A stretch of DNA of 64,000 nt from Bradyrhizobium sp. CSA112 (GCF_029051645.1 NZ_JAACFS010000006.1:62001-126000), one strand, 5' to 3'. Shown: positions 33,698 through 43,135, counted from the stretch's first letter. A program made the numbers and translations. The notes: generated by a model from the sequence alone, not told the origin.

Positions 33698-34297
33698 ATG
33701 AACAGGTTTCGATTGATTGTTCTCGCTGATGTCCTTGCCGTTCTGATGATTCCGCTCTTCTCGGTATCGCCTACCCATGCGAAACAATGCAGCACAGAAC
33801 GGCCAGCAAATGCGCGGTCGTATTGGTCCTATCGTCTGATCGACGGCCGAAAATGCTGGTACGAAGGCAAGCCGATGCTTTCAAAATCGTTGTTGCATTG
33901 GCCGACGACTCCAACCCAAGCGGCATCCCGAAAGCCAGCGAGCGAACACAATTTGCTGGATGCGCAGGCGTCGATGCCGGGCAATCCCTGGACCAAGCCA
34001 AAACCGGAGTTGCCACAGGAACTGGTGGATGCAAGCCCAGCGCCAACATCTCAACGAACGCTGACGCCGGATCATTTGCGCTCTTGGGCAAACATCATGG
34101 CGGCTATGCCAGCAGAGCCCATCCTGACAATCATGGATCGCTGGCCAGATGAAGAATTGCGGAACAGGGCGACGCCGATAGAAGCACAATCAGTAATAAC
34201 CCTCCGAAGCATGATGACGGTGGCCATTATGTTCATGGCCGTTTTGGCGGTGCTGATCCACGTCACTGTTTACAGAAGACGGCTTCAAGAGACGTAA
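33698..34297 (+). CDS. Exported/membrane protein of unknown function
   Basis: 199 residues: signal peptide (~1-28, ending THAK), the conserved block YWSYRLIDGRKCWYEGKPML, a long Pro/Ala-rich middle, and a C-terminal membrane helix (~170-190) with a basic tail. The block is familiar from Bradyrhizobium proteins of unknown role. Topology suggests a periplasmic domain anchored at its C-terminus. Confidence 0.75.
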   Translation: MNRFRLIVLADVLAVLMIPLFSVSPTHAKQCSTERPANARSYWSYRLIDGRKCWYEGKPMLSKSLLHWPTTPTQAASRKPASEHNLLDAQASMPGNPWTKPKPELPQELVDASPAPTSQRTLTPDHLRSWANIMAAMPAEPILTIMDRWPDEELRNRATPIEAQSVITLRSMMTVAIMFMAVLAVLIHVTVYRRRLQET

Positions 34298-34378
34298 GCG
34301 GCAGTCTGGGTGAGCTGATAACGACGCGACGTGCAGTTGCATGCTCATTGTGGGAAGAGCTTGGTTACGGAGCACCAA

Positions 34379-35161
34379 ATGGTTTCCACGCCGGATAACA
34401 AGTTTGCGGAAGGGCAGATCGAGAGCTGTTTTTCGAAGCTGCTAAGCGAAGCGGGAGTGAGTCCACCGGCCCCGCCTACCACCATGAAGACGTCTCGGGC
34501 CTCGCGATCGGCGGGTTGGCGCCATGTGGCTTTCGCCAGCTCCCTGTTAACCGCATCCATTGGTGGCGCTGCTTGGTGGTGGTCGTCCTCCGCTCATAAC
34601 GCGATGGTAGGCCTCCCCGCCCCAGCACCTCTGACACAGCCCACGCCGCAAGCCATCGGGCCGACAGGCGCCGCGCCGACTGCTGTCGTCGTGTCTTCCG
34701 AACTGGCGCAGCAGCTCCAACCGATGACGCACGATCTCGCTGCCTTGAGGCGAGCGGTCGAACAGCTCAAGGTCAAGCAAGAACAATTGGTCCGCGACAA
34801 TGAAAATGTCGCAAGCCAACTCAAGGCTAGCCAGCAAGAATTGGCACGCAACAACAGTATGAACGACGAGATCAAGGCGACCCAGCTCCAGATGGCGCGC
34901 GAAAGCCGGACGCTTACCGAGCGGCTCAACGCAAGCCAGGAACAACTTGGCCGCGTCATCGCCGATGCTTCAAAGCCCGACGTGATACCTGAACAGCCAA
35001 AGGTGAGCCCCGAAGAGCCAAAAGTGATGCCCAAAATACCATTGCCGCGCCCGCGGCAGACGGCCAATGTCGCCCAGACGCAAAAGCCGGCGACAACCCC
35101 GTCCCGGCCGCAAGCGGAAAAACCGCAACCGTCATCGGCTTGGCCATGGTCAATGCGCTAG
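34379..35161 (+). CDS. Single-pass membrane protein with periplasmic coiled coil
   Basis: 260 residues from ATG 34379 (GGAG upstream). One membrane helix (~50-72), then a long coiled coil ('LRRAVEQLKVKQEQLVRDNE' and heptads to ~205), then a Pro/Lys/Gln-rich tail. No enzymatic domain. It follows the previous gene by 80 bp in the same direction and may belong with it. Similar proteins occur in multiple copies in Bradyrhizobium, as far as I recall. Confidence 0.72.
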   Translation: MVSTPDNKFAEGQIESCFSKLLSEAGVSPPAPPTTMKTSRASRSAGWRHVAFASSLLTASIGGAAWWWSSSAHNAMVGLPAPAPLTQPTPQAIGPTGAAPTAVVVSSELAQQLQPMTHDLAALRRAVEQLKVKQEQLVRDNENVASQLKASQQELARNNSMNDEIKATQLQMARESRTLTERLNASQEQLGRVIADASKPDVIPEQPKVSPEEPKVMPKIPLPRPRQTANVAQTQKPATTPSRPQAEKPQPSSAWPWSMR

Positions 35162-35315
35162 TGACGTGCTGGTGATCCGCGCAGCTACTAAGCGGGTCGG
35201 CGCGCGACGCTTCCGGACGCACACGCCGGGCCCCTCGCCACTGCGGTCACCCCCGAAATGGCGAATTCAGGTTGGCCGATTCTTGGCGAAATTGGGCGCG
35301 TCGTTTTGGAGCAGG

Positions 35316-35546
35316 TTACGGCGCGTCGCCGGCTTTTCTGGGTCCGCCGATGCTGTAGGGCTTGTTGAGGAAGTAGTCGCGGTTGCCCAGCGCCTTCTCC
35401 GCGTACTGATCGATCGCGACCGTGATCGCTTGGACGTGCTGGTAGCACCAACCCTCGAGGGTCGCGCGGTGACGCACTTCAGCGAGCGCGTTGATCCACG
35501 GCGAGTTGTCCGCCTTCTCGTCGTACCATTTGAGCAGCTCTGCCAT
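35316..35546 (-). CDS. Small conserved protein (76 residues)
   Basis: From ATG 35546, which overlaps the preceding gene's stop (TGATG). 'WYDEKADNSPWINALAEVRH' and GWCYQHVQAITVAIDQYAEK are well-formed protein sequence. Unknown function; last gene of a three-gene operon. Confidence 0.7.
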   Translation of the reverse strand: MAELLKWYDEKADNSPWINALAEVRHRATLEGWCYQHVQAITVAIDQYAEKALGNRDYFLNKPYSIGGPRKAGDAP

Positions 35547-35776
35547 CACCAAATCCGGCCGCCCAGCACGCGACCTTTCGTCGGCCCACCCTGCTCTTTC
35601 TTCAGCCGGTCCCGCTCGGCGCACAGCACTTCGATCTTCGCGAGCATCCTCGTTAGCAATAACTCGGCCGACGCAGTCGAGATGCCGGCGCGTTGAAGCA
35701 GCAGTATCTCCTTACGCTGCCTTCCGACATGGGCGCGCATGTGCTCGATTTCGGAACGCACGTGCTCTAGTCCCAT
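35546..35776 (-). CDS. Small coiled-coil protein (76 residues)
   Basis: Helical heptads 'RSEIEHMRAHVGRQRKEILL' then GISTASAELLLTRMLAKIEV and a Lys-rich end. Middle gene of the minus-strand operon; overlaps the genes on both sides. Function unknown. Confidence 0.7.
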   Translation of the reverse strand: MGLEHVRSEIEHMRAHVGRQRKEILLLQRAGISTASAELLLTRMLAKIEVLCAERDRLKKEQGGPTKGRVLGGRIW

Positions 35777-35892
35777 AGCGTTCTTTCAATGCTCTCTGGA
35801 TGATCCGGTAGAGACCGTTCGGCGCGGCGCCCAAGCGCGTCGTACAGCCGAAGCCGCCTGAACAGGATTTCGACCTCGCCGGTGCCTTTCAT
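35767..35892 (-). CDS. 41-residue microprotein, first gene of the operon
   Basis: Reads MKGTGEVEILFRRLRLYDAL, then GRRAERSLPDHPESIERTLW. It overlaps the start of the next gene by 10 bp and is in the right order and direction to be translationally coupled. Amphipathic and basic; function unknown. Confidence 0.55.
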   Translation of the reverse strand: MKGTGEVEILFRRLRLYDALGRRAERSLPDHPESIERTLWD

Positions 35893-35988
35893 GGTCACGA
35901 TAGTACAAAACGTGAACTACGTGACAAGCCGCTACCGATGGGCTGTCATGGGACGGAACACACAAGATCATTGCTCGAGAACAATTTA

Positions 35989-36278
35989 TTGCCCTGGTCC
36001 GCCTCGTTTGAGGATCCAATACCGTTTCCGAATGGCCGCCGGCTCCTGACGTTGAAGGATGCCGCTACCTACATCATGAATCTGCCGAAGGCCGAGCACT
36101 CGGCGCCGGAATGGCAAGCGGCAATGGAGGCGCTAATCCTCGTTGCTGAAGCGGCGGCCCGACGATGTTGGCCCGGATCGGCGTCATGCGGGCGTTGAAC
36201 CGTCACGTCGAGCGGGTCTTTGATCCCGATCGCAAGAGTCATCATTGGGGCAAGCGCAAGCTGAAGAGGGATCAATGA
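35989..36278 (+). pseudogene. Frameshifted small conserved gene
   Basis: From a TTG at 35989: PWSASFEDPIPFPNGRRLLT, then LKDAATYIMNLPKAEHSAPE and ALILVAE. One base is missing at about 36150; the second frame continues MLARIGVMRALNRHVERVFD and ends at 36278, overlapping the next ATG. The intact ancestor would be about 95 residues. Confidence 0.65.
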
Positions 36279-36424
36279 CGACGGTCTGGATATACGTCGA
36301 TACCAGCAAGGAAGTTGGCGACGTTGATCACGTCAAGGTTTTTGCGAGCCAAGATGTTGCCGAAGCCTGGTTCAAGGAGAACGACCCGAAAGGCGTGGCC
36401 TTTGAGTATGAGGTTCTGGAGTGA
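36275..36424 (+). CDS. 49-residue conserved protein (YVDTSK family)
   Basis: Reads MTTVWIYVDTSKEVGDVDHV with the ending ENDPKGVAFEYEVLE. The same family is at 44528-44674 on the other strand, and a 3' remnant is at 62812-62862. The ATG overlaps the stop of the frameshifted gene. Function unknown. Confidence 0.75.
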   Translation: MTTVWIYVDTSKEVGDVDHVKVFASQDVAEAWFKENDPKGVAFEYEVLE

Positions 36425-36680
36425 AAACGGCCCGTAAGACTCCGGGTGCGGCTCGCAAATTAGATGAATCCTGTTGAAGCCGCCGTCGCCCCTCTTCACA
36501 ATGAACGATGAGTAATAGTTAGTGAGGGGTTTTTTAAATGCCTTCTCTTCAGCCAGGCATTGAAGCCTACTCCACCCTGTCCGCAAATCTTCTGACTGAA
36601 CATGTCCCGCCATGTGTAACAAAGCGGGCAGACCTATAACCTGCAAAGTCCTGAGTAGGTGCGTTGGTAGGAGGATTAAG

Positions 36681-36875
36681 ATGGATCAGTTTATTTCAAA
36701 GGAGCAGTGTCTCTCGCAGATAGACCTCGATCTTTCCCACCGCATGGCCGAACTTCAAAAGCTCAGAGAAGCGGTCCATATTGCAGAGGCGCTGCAAGCG
36801 CCAACGGCGCAAAGGCGTCCCCGACCTTCACCGAGCGACACCGCTTCGTACACCGAATCTCGATTGGCGGTTTAG
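36681..36875 (+). CDS. Small helical protein (convergent pair with H-NS-like gene)
   Basis: 64 residues from ATG 36681 with GGAGGA six bases upstream. 'LDLSHRMAELQKLREAVHIA' is helical; a Ser/Pro/Arg-rich tail follows. Its stop directly abuts the stop of the opposite-strand H-NS-like gene. Confidence 0.62.
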   Translation: MDQFISKEQCLSQIDLDLSHRMAELQKLREAVHIAEALQAPTAQRRPRPSPSDTASYTESRLAV

Positions 36876-37064
36876 TTAGGTCGACGGCTTCACCCGTCGA
36901 GTGGGCTTCGCGCTTGCTGCATCGCTTCGCGGCTGGTTGAGCTGATGAAATCGATCTTCTAGCGATGCCCATTTGGCGAGCAGTTTTTCGCGGAGAACTG
37001 ACTGCATCTGTTGGTGCAGTTCGAACAGTTCCTCAATCGACATTGATTCCCACTCATTCCGCAT
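36876..37064 (-). CDS. H-NS-like N-terminal domain microprotein
   Basis: 62 residues, starting MRNEWESMSIEELFELHQQM and continuing as a coiled coil (SVLREKLLAKWASLEDRFHQ) with a basic tail. It lacks an H-NS DNA-binding domain. It is a paralogue of the gene at 28170-28346 (shared EWESM and LF-LH/R-QM pattern). Confidence 0.65.
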   Translation of the reverse strand: MRNEWESMSIEELFELHQQMQSVLREKLLAKWASLEDRFHQLNQPRSDAASAKPTRRVKPST

Positions 37065-37230
37065 GACGCACCCGGGCGATCATGAAACCATTTGAATTAT
37101 TGCTCACGAAGAAACTTCAGAGATATGGGAGAGATGCTCAGCCTCAATGCACTGAAGAAAATTTAATGAGGATGGCGGACGATCCTGACCGCTTAGCCCG
37201 TCATAAGAGATGTCTATCGTGAATAAAAAT

Positions 37231-37257
37231 GGCCCAGCGCGCGGCGTGCGCTGAGGC
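37231..37257 (-). terminator. Minus-strand terminator
   Basis: On the minus strand GGCC-T-CAGCGC pairs with GCGCTG-GGCC (one-base bulge) and is followed by ATTTTTATTC. It may serve the gene at 37583-38047 although it lies 325 bp beyond it. Confidence 0.6.
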
Positions 37258-37485
37258 CCCTCCAAAGTATTCCCATTTGAAATTGCCAGATGGAGTAGTG
37301 GGTACCCATCTGGTGGGCCAATAGAAGCGGGAAAAGATGGCAACGTCTGCCCAATAGTGAACATAGCGCGGCGAATGGTTGAGCCCGCCAGCCCTGTGCT
37401 GGGCCATCCTTCGGAACCTCCAATCTCGGTGAGAGTCGATTCCATCGCTCCCGGCGGATCGTGGAGCCAAGCCGGGAGAAAGTGG

Positions 37486-37522
37486 CGGCCCCAGCCTCTC
37501 TTTCAGCAGACTGGGGCCGTTT
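37486..37522 (+). terminator. Terminator hairpin (GGCCCCAG family)
   Basis: CGGCCCCAG (37486-37494) and CTGGGGCCG (37511-37519) with a 16-base loop and TTT after. Between 37065 and 37582 nothing else was found apart from this and the minus-strand terminator at 37231. Confidence 0.65.
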
Positions 37523-37582
37523 CCTGGACCGCTAACCGGGACCACGACGATGGACGTCGCGGTCAGCCAAAACGCCCGACAA

Positions 37583-38047
37583 CTAGGCGTCGATAACGCT
37601 CTTAGATATTTTCTTCTTGAGCGCTTCGCAGACCGTGCGAACTTCGGATGTGGTCAGCGAACACTCCTCGATCTGCAAGAAGTAGCGCTTGCCTTCCTCG
37701 CGATAGCTTGCCGCCAATGCCTTGATCTCGCTGACCATCGCATGAACGCCAGCAACCGTGGCCTCGCACTTCTTGGCAGCCTCTATCAGTTCGGCACCGA
37801 GCGATTCGATCTCCTTTACGGCCGCATCGTATTCGCGAACGACCACTTCGGCGGATAGTCTGCCGACCTGATTGACGCCCTCCTTGTGTTCGACGTAGTC
37901 GGGCAACGGGCCTTTCGGAAGCGGATGGTCGTCTTTCGGAACGATATGGATTGAAGGTAATGCGCGATTGTTGGTTTGGATTATGTCTCCAATATCGCGT
38001 TCAATGCCGTCAAACTTCGATGCGAGCAGTTCGTCACTAAAACTCAT
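37583..38047 (-). CDS. Helical protein of unknown function
   Basis: 154 residues from ATG 38047. An N-terminal region with LLASKFDGIERDIGDIIQTN, a proline-rich stretch and then a long helix (REYDAAVKEIESLGAELIEA). No signal peptide or domain recognised; coiled-coil or structural role possible. Confidence 0.65.
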   Translation of the reverse strand: MSFSDELLASKFDGIERDIGDIIQTNNRALPSIHIVPKDDHPLPKGPLPDYVEHKEGVNQVGRLSAEVVVREYDAAVKEIESLGAELIEAAKKCEATVAGVHAMVSEIKALAASYREEGKRYFLQIEECSLTTSEVRTVCEALKKKISKSVIDA

Positions 38048-38203
38048 TTTACAACGCTCCAAACTGTTGCGGGGCTATCGAACGCCGTAACGGTCAAGCA
38101 AAATGTTCCGGCTGTCCACAGCTAAGTCGGTGGCTATGTATTGTGGTCGACATTGGAACCGTCGCTCCCTTCATCCGCACGCGCACGCACATCGGAGCGA
38201 GGC

Positions 38204-39061
38204 CTAGGGCAACATGCGCCCAGGTATTTTTGCTCGACACGCGGCGTCGGCGCTAGCGCTCCGCGGCGTGCGAACTCCAATTGTCGCGCTAGGGCGGATT
38301 ATCTCTGCACCGTTGACGCGCTCGCCGGCCAATATTCTCGCCTCGAGCTCCCGGCGCTGTGCCTCTGATGTTGCCGAGGAAGCCAACTCCACAAGGCCGC
38401 GCCAGCCCACTTTGCGGAAAATCTCCGGCCGTTCGCCGTAGCGCCGCGAGATCCGCATCATCTCGGCGACCTCCAGAGAATCGTGAAGGTCAAATTGCTC
38501 GCGAACTGCCCGCCCGAAGCGCTTGTTGTTCGGCGTGGCATCCCGCAGCGCCGCTAGCTTGCGGCCCAGCTCGAGCCGACGCTCTACATGCGCCAACCGA
38601 GCCGCGTCCTGCGCAGCCCGGGCCGCGGCAGCCAGCGCCTTCCTATTTGGCTTCACAGGTGCGGAGGGTGCGAATTCGCTCTGGAGTGCAGGAAAGATCG
38701 CGGCAGCTACCCCATAGCGCTGCGGCACGACACCCCTGTTCAATTTCGCCTGGCGTTGCGCCGCTGCGATATCCACGCGATCAAAGACATCGAACCATCG
38801 CAGGCCAGAGTCGGCCCATGATGGATAGGCGACCATGATATCTGAAATAGCGTGGAGCGCGAATGTGTCGATGCGGGCGCGGTGGTTTTCCGTCTCAGTG
38901 AAGGTCCGCAACAGTTGGATAACGTGCCCCTCGCCGCGATCCTCGAAGATCTGTTGGAGCGTCGACCGCGCTGTAGTCTGCCCCGCTCGTACCGTTGCCG
39001 TGGTTGGTAGGATCTCGACACCCACGTCAGCACAAATTGCCGCAAGCGTCCTCATTGCCAA
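38204..39061 (-). CDS. DUF3102-like / plasmid- or phage-type protein of unknown function
   Basis: 285 residues. The second half 'NNKRFGRAVREQFDLHDSLE' ... VGWRGLVELASSATSEAQRR and ILAGERVNGAEI resembles DUF3102/ParB-like helical domains that recognise DNA in phages and plasmids; the first half may be unrelated. An in-frame ATG at 39055 is an alternative start. Its phage-remnant neighbours fit a mobile-element origin. Confidence 0.55.
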   Translation of the reverse strand: MAMRTLAAICADVGVEILPTTATVRAGQTTARSTLQQIFEDRGEGHVIQLLRTFTETENHRARIDTFALHAISDIMVAYPSWADSGLRWFDVFDRVDIAAAQRQAKLNRGVVPQRYGVAAAIFPALQSEFAPSAPVKPNRKALAAAARAAQDAARLAHVERRLELGRKLAALRDATPNNKRFGRAVREQFDLHDSLEVAEMMRISRRYGERPEIFRKVGWRGLVELASSATSEAQRRELEARILAGERVNGAEIIRPSATIGVRTPRSASADAACRAKIPGRMLP

Positions 39062-39204
39062 TCGTCCTCGACAAAGTGCAGCCTAGCCGCGCGTTCGTCC
39101 GGCGTCGGCTAGGCTGTTGAGCGCAGGCCCGCCAAGACTCGACGCTCGATCCTTGAGATAGGTTGCCCCCGTGAACTCGGCAATGTGCAGAAGACGCCTG
39201 ACCC

Positions 39205-40040
39205 TCAAGGCGTTCGCTTGCGCTTCGACAGTTGCAGCGTGGTGCGCCCGAAGCCGTTCGGCACCACCCGCACCACTTCATAGACAGCCCCGTCCAGCTT
39301 GCGGGTGAGCACGTCACCCTTGCGCACGCCGGCGACCAGACCGTCATCGAAATTCGCCGACGGATAGGAGGCGTTCCAGTTGTGTGCGTTGTCGTCCTGC
39401 AGGGCGCCGCGCGCGTGCGGCGTGCGTGACGTCGTCGGCTCATCCCAGATGCCCGAGATGTTCAGCTTCGCCGTGCGCGAGATATCCGCCTGCATGCGGC
39501 TGGAAATGGTCCCGGGCGCGGTGGCGGTGGTCGCGACCATGTCCGCAAGTACGGCTGTGCGGTGTCCGTAAAGCCAGGGACGTCGGCCCTCAGCGTCCAA
39601 GTCCCAGTGCTGCCTGCCGTAGTTGCAATGTTCAGTGTGGCCCCGCCGGAGGCCTCCATCATCGCGTGGGCGAGGAGGACGTCGCCGTTCTGCACGACTA
39701 TGCCGGTGGCGGTCTTCGGCGTCGTGTTCGTGTTGAACGCCGTTGCAGTGCCCGAGATGAGGATAGGCGCAGATGTCGGGGACGACTGCTTGGTCAAGTC
39801 GGCGCGAACACCGACCTCCAGTGCGGCTACGGCGCCAAGCGCAGTGCTTCCAGAAAGTGTCGACCTCAGCCCTATCGAAGTCGCCGCCGTGCCGGTGAGT
39901 GCCTGCGTTCCGCCGCCCGCAGTATGAGCATAATGCAGCGATAATGGTCGCGGGCGCAGACGAGTTGTTGCTCGCCTCAACAGTCGCGCCGGTCGAATAC
40001 GCTGTCGTCCCGTCGGCGGCAAGCCGCGCCCGCCGACCAA
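39205..40040 (-). pseudogene. Frameshifted phage-type structural protein remnant
   Basis: Two overlapping frames hold one beta-rich protein: the upstream frame reads TGTAATSIGLRSTLSGSTAL to NTNTTPKTATGIVVQNGDVL, typical of tail/fibre-type repeats, after a further frame change near 39930 (STGATVEASNNSSAPATIIA lies in another frame). Near 39520 coding seems to shift to the frame of 39205-39600. No intact gene remains. Confidence 0.5.
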
Positions 40041-40336
40041 GAGGCCCCCTAAGCCTCTCCCTCAGGCTGAGGCTGCTTCTGCTGCTGTCTGGGTCTGCTA
40101 TCCCACGGCGTACATGACGCTCCTGTGCGGCCCTTGCTGGCCCAGAGGGTCTGGTGGGCGGACTAGGCCTATAAGTGACTTTTGACCGAGCCCGCGCATT
40201 TACTTATCTTCAGGGACACGGCGCAGAGCTTGCCGGTCTCGTGGTGACGAAAGCAATCGAGAGCGCTTCGCTGGGCAATTGCTGTAAGCCGCCGACGCGC
40301 TAGTGTGCTAAGGGGCAAGCGTTCCCAGGAGCCGTG

Positions 40337-41116
40337 ATGCAAAGCTGGTTCATAGTGTGGCTCGAACTTCCTGTCGCCGTGCTCTTCCTGAGCCTATTCG
40401 CGTTCTACCTCGCGACGGCAGCCCTGATGGTATGGCTGACTTTCCGGTCACCGCTCAGCGGACGCATCCAGAGCTTCAAAGGGGTGGTTGCCCCGTTCTT
40501 TGGGTCGACTGCTATCATCTTCGGACTGCTGCTCGCGTTCCTGTCGAACGACATATGGGATCGCAACAAGCAGGCCGATCGTATCGTCCTCATCGAAAGC
40601 AACACGCTCGTCGCACTTTACAGCCTAAGTGCCGCAAGCGGAGCCGATAACAGTCGCTTGCGCTCTGCGATTCGCGCTTATGTGACCGCCGTTGTCGAAG
40701 ACGAGTGGCCTCGACTGGCGCGGCAGCAGAGGTCTGCAACGACAGATGCGGCGATGAACGACCTGCTGCGAGAAGTGGCGCAGACCGGCGTCTCGAAGGA
40801 CGCCGATGTCCGAAAGGCGCTGCTGGACATGGTGCTGAGGATACGGAATGCTCACGAAGACCGCATCGAGCTCAGCGATGATCGCACCGCTGTGTCGAAG
40901 TGGGCAGCGGTCCTGATGCTTGCGCTCGTCACCCAATTGGCAATTTCCGTCGTGCATCTGGAAGGACCGCGACCACAGATCGCTGCGCTGTTCATCTTCA
41001 CGCTGGCCGCGGTATCGGTTCTCGGTTTGCTGGCGATTCACGAGGCACCGTTCCAGCCGCCGGTCTTCGTCCCTCCCGGCCCGATCGGGGACGTCTTGCA
41101 GCAAGTGCCGATATGA
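40337..41116 (+). CDS. DUF4239 (bestrophin-like) membrane protein
   Basis: 259 residues from ATG 40337: membrane helices at ~12-37, ~53-75, ~188-207 and ~216-236, and the DUF4239 middle with FFGSTAIIFGLLLAFLSNDI, RIVLIESNTL and a helical soluble part. The family is described as bestrophin-like but has no proven function. Intact among phage remnants. Confidence 0.8.
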   Translation: MQSWFIVWLELPVAVLFLSLFAFYLATAALMVWLTFRSPLSGRIQSFKGVVAPFFGSTAIIFGLLLAFLSNDIWDRNKQADRIVLIESNTLVALYSLSAASGADNSRLRSAIRAYVTAVVEDEWPRLARQQRSATTDAAMNDLLREVAQTGVSKDADVRKALLDMVLRIRNAHEDRIELSDDRTAVSKWAAVLMLALVTQLAISVVHLEGPRPQIAALFIFTLAAVSVLGLLAIHEAPFQPPVFVPPGPIGDVLQQVPI

Positions 41117-41219
41117 CGCAAGATCTCACCCGCGCATTGGGGATCACGACCTGATCCAGACGATCTTCAAGGGCTTCGATGCGTAATTGTCGCTGTTTCC
41201 AGAACATATGGCCTCTTGC

Positions 41220-42152
41220 TCATGGTGCTGTGGGCTGTGCTGGCGTCGCCGGCGCCGCAGCGTCCGGGCTCGACTTGCCGGTCGAGCCGACGCCGTTGCT
41301 GGTGATCTGGCCCGCGAGCTTGATTGCGTTTTGCGCGTTCTGCACCAGTGTCTCGAAGTACTGAGACGCCGTGATCTCAATGAGTTGCTTGACCTCGCCG
41401 TGCACTTCTCCCGACACCGAGACTGTCTCGTCGCCGCCGCTAACCCCGGTCCCGTAGGTCATCGTCTTGCTTAGGCCCGGAACCACAAACGGCTTCGCCG
41501 CATCGAACCGCTCAGCTTCCCGCCTCAGCCTAGCTGCGCTCTCGGCCGACGCCCCCTCGCGACCCAAGCCCTCCCAGTATTCCTTGCTGCGAAACTGACG
41601 GCGCGAGTAAGCCGAACCCATCGGATCTTCAGCCTCTGGGTACATGCTACCGTAGGGATTGAAGATGCCGTTCCGGCCAAGCCCCAAATATTTCGGATTG
41701 ATGGCCGTCGCCCTGTCCAACTTCTGCAGGGTGTCCCAAGCGCTCGATGCCTCCCGCTTTGTGGTCGCCCAGCGCTCTTCGGCTTCCTTGCCGAAACGAT
41801 TTAGCCACCCGCCTTCCTGCGCGCCTTCATTGATCGCAGCGTTCAAGCCGACAATGCCGGAAGATATTTTATTCAAACCGGCGGCGGTGGCGTCCATGAT
41901 CGGCGCCTGGCCGGCGAGCGTCCGAAGCTGCGCGAATACCGCCTCATAGGCGACGAATGGGTCCTTGGCCATCAGCGGACCGGCAGCGGCCAGACCGGGG
42001 GCGCGACCGAACTGAGCCGCCTTGCCCTCGTACTGCTCGCGCTGCGTCATCAGCTTCGATAGGACGTCGCGCGCGCTGCTATTGGAATAGGCGCTCTGCA
42101 GGAAGGTGTTGACGTCCTCGGCTTTGCTCGGGTCAAGGTTGGCCCGCTTCAT
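41220..42152 (-). pseudogene. C-terminal fragment of a phage tail tape-measure-like protein
   Basis: 310 codons open; helical and Ala-rich with 'MTQREQYEGKAAQFGRAPGL', IMDATAAGLNKISSGIVGLN and EITASQYFETLVQNAQNAIK, as in tape-measure or minor tail proteins. The N-terminus has no start region of its own: at ~42150-42180 the sequence runs into an unrelated membrane protein gene, suggesting a deletion junction. Confidence 0.55.
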
Positions 42153-42519
42153 CGCCGCGGTGAGGCGATGGAAATCTGCAATTGTGCAGCGGGGCGTCTA
42201 GCGGGATGCCTCCTGCCGTCGTGATGACAGCACCCAGCAGGACGCCTTTGAACTGCGCGCGCGCCGAAGCCGAGAGTTCTTTGCCCATGACCAGATGCCA
42301 GACCCCTGTTGCGGCAAGAAGGGCAAGTACGTGGATGCCCCAGCCATAGGCCGTCGTGATCGAGCTACTTTCGGCCTCAGCGCCGCGTCCATAATGGACG
42401 GTGTATGGAGCAACATCCAACGACGTCGGAACGCCGAGCGCCCCGCCGATTAGCGAAGCGACAAACTCAACGATGAAGAAGGGCGCTATGGCCAGGAACC
42501 ACGCGACCCAGGTTCGCAT
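42133..42519 (-). CDS. Small membrane protein, 3' end possibly truncated at a junction
   Basis: 128 residues with three hydrophobic spans (~5-28, ~62-78, ~90-106). The last ~24 residues (from about PLDAPLHNC) are hydrophilic and lie over the start of the tape-measure remnant, which suggests that the native C-terminus was replaced by a deletion at ~42180. Function unknown. Confidence 0.5.
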   Translation of the reverse strand: MRTWVAWFLAIAPFFIVEFVASLIGGALGVPTSLDVAPYTVHYGRGAEAESSSITTAYGWGIHVLALLAATGVWHLVMGKELSASARAQFKGVLLGAVITTAGGIPLDAPLHNCRFPSPHRGDEAGQP

Positions 42520-42539
42520 GTTTCGCCCCGAGATCTGTG

Positions 42540-42782
42540 TCAGTACCGCGGCATGCGCGTACCGACAGCGCCGGTGTAGGGATTCACATTCCCGCGCGTG
42601 CCGTAGTTATCCATCTGCGTGTTGTTCGGATTGGTCGCGCGCGAGCCGCCGACATAGGTGCCTTGGCTGTTGACGTATGGAGACACGGTGTGGCTGCGAG
42701 AATTTGAGCCGGTGCCGTAAAGCTGCGCCTGGGCGGCGGTCGCGGCCAGCGTCAAAGCCGCGGCCAAAATGATCTGCTTCAT
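42540..42782 (-). CDS. Small exported protein (80 residues)
   Basis: From ATG 42782: signal peptide MKQIILAAALTLAATAAQAQ, then a polar Gly/Asn/Ser-rich mature part with TYVGGSRATNPNNTQMDNYG and NVNPYTG. This type of small periplasmic protein is familiar from Bradyrhizobium; no function is known. Confidence 0.75.
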   Translation of the reverse strand: MKQIILAAALTLAATAAQAQLYGTGSNSRSHTVSPYVNSQGTYVGGSRATNPNNTQMDNYGTRGNVNPYTGAVGTRMPRY

Positions 42783-42868
42783 TCCCAGTCCCCCATGGTT
42801 TAATTTGCGGAGAGACACAACCACGCGTCGGATGGGATGCGCAATGCCGTAGAACCCCGGTGGCCGGC

Positions 42869-43135
42869 CTAAGCTGCCGTTGCTTGTTCGTACGGCGCTC
42901 GCTCAGCGAGACGCTGTTCAAGAGCGTCAATGGTAATCTTGAGATTATCGCGCCGCTCGATCAGGGTCCTTGCCAGCATTGGATACTTGACATCAGACCG
43001 GTTGGAAACGCTAGCGCGCTCTTCTTGGGCGGCGATCTCGCATTCGATCAGTTGAACGGTGCGGACAAGATCAGTCAGTATCTTACTGATCACTGCAGTT
43101 TCGCGCGCTGTCTCAAAACGAGGCTGCATACTCAT
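42869..43135 (-). CDS. Small conserved helical protein (88 residues)
   Basis: MQPRFETARETAVISKILTD, then LVRTVQLIECEIAAQEERAS and a C-terminal helix LIERRDNLKITIDALEQRLA. Well-formed coding sequence with two possible starts (MSMQ or MQ). Unknown function; a common type in Bradyrhizobium. Confidence 0.72.
   Translation of the reverse strand: MSMQPRFETARETAVISKILTDLVRTVQLIECEIAAQEERASVSNRSDVKYPMLARTLIERRDNLKITIDALEQRLAERAPYEQATAA

Noticed and set aside
33413..33787. 124-codon minus-strand reading
   Set aside because: It overlaps the start of a better plus-strand exported-protein gene and shows no family-like features.
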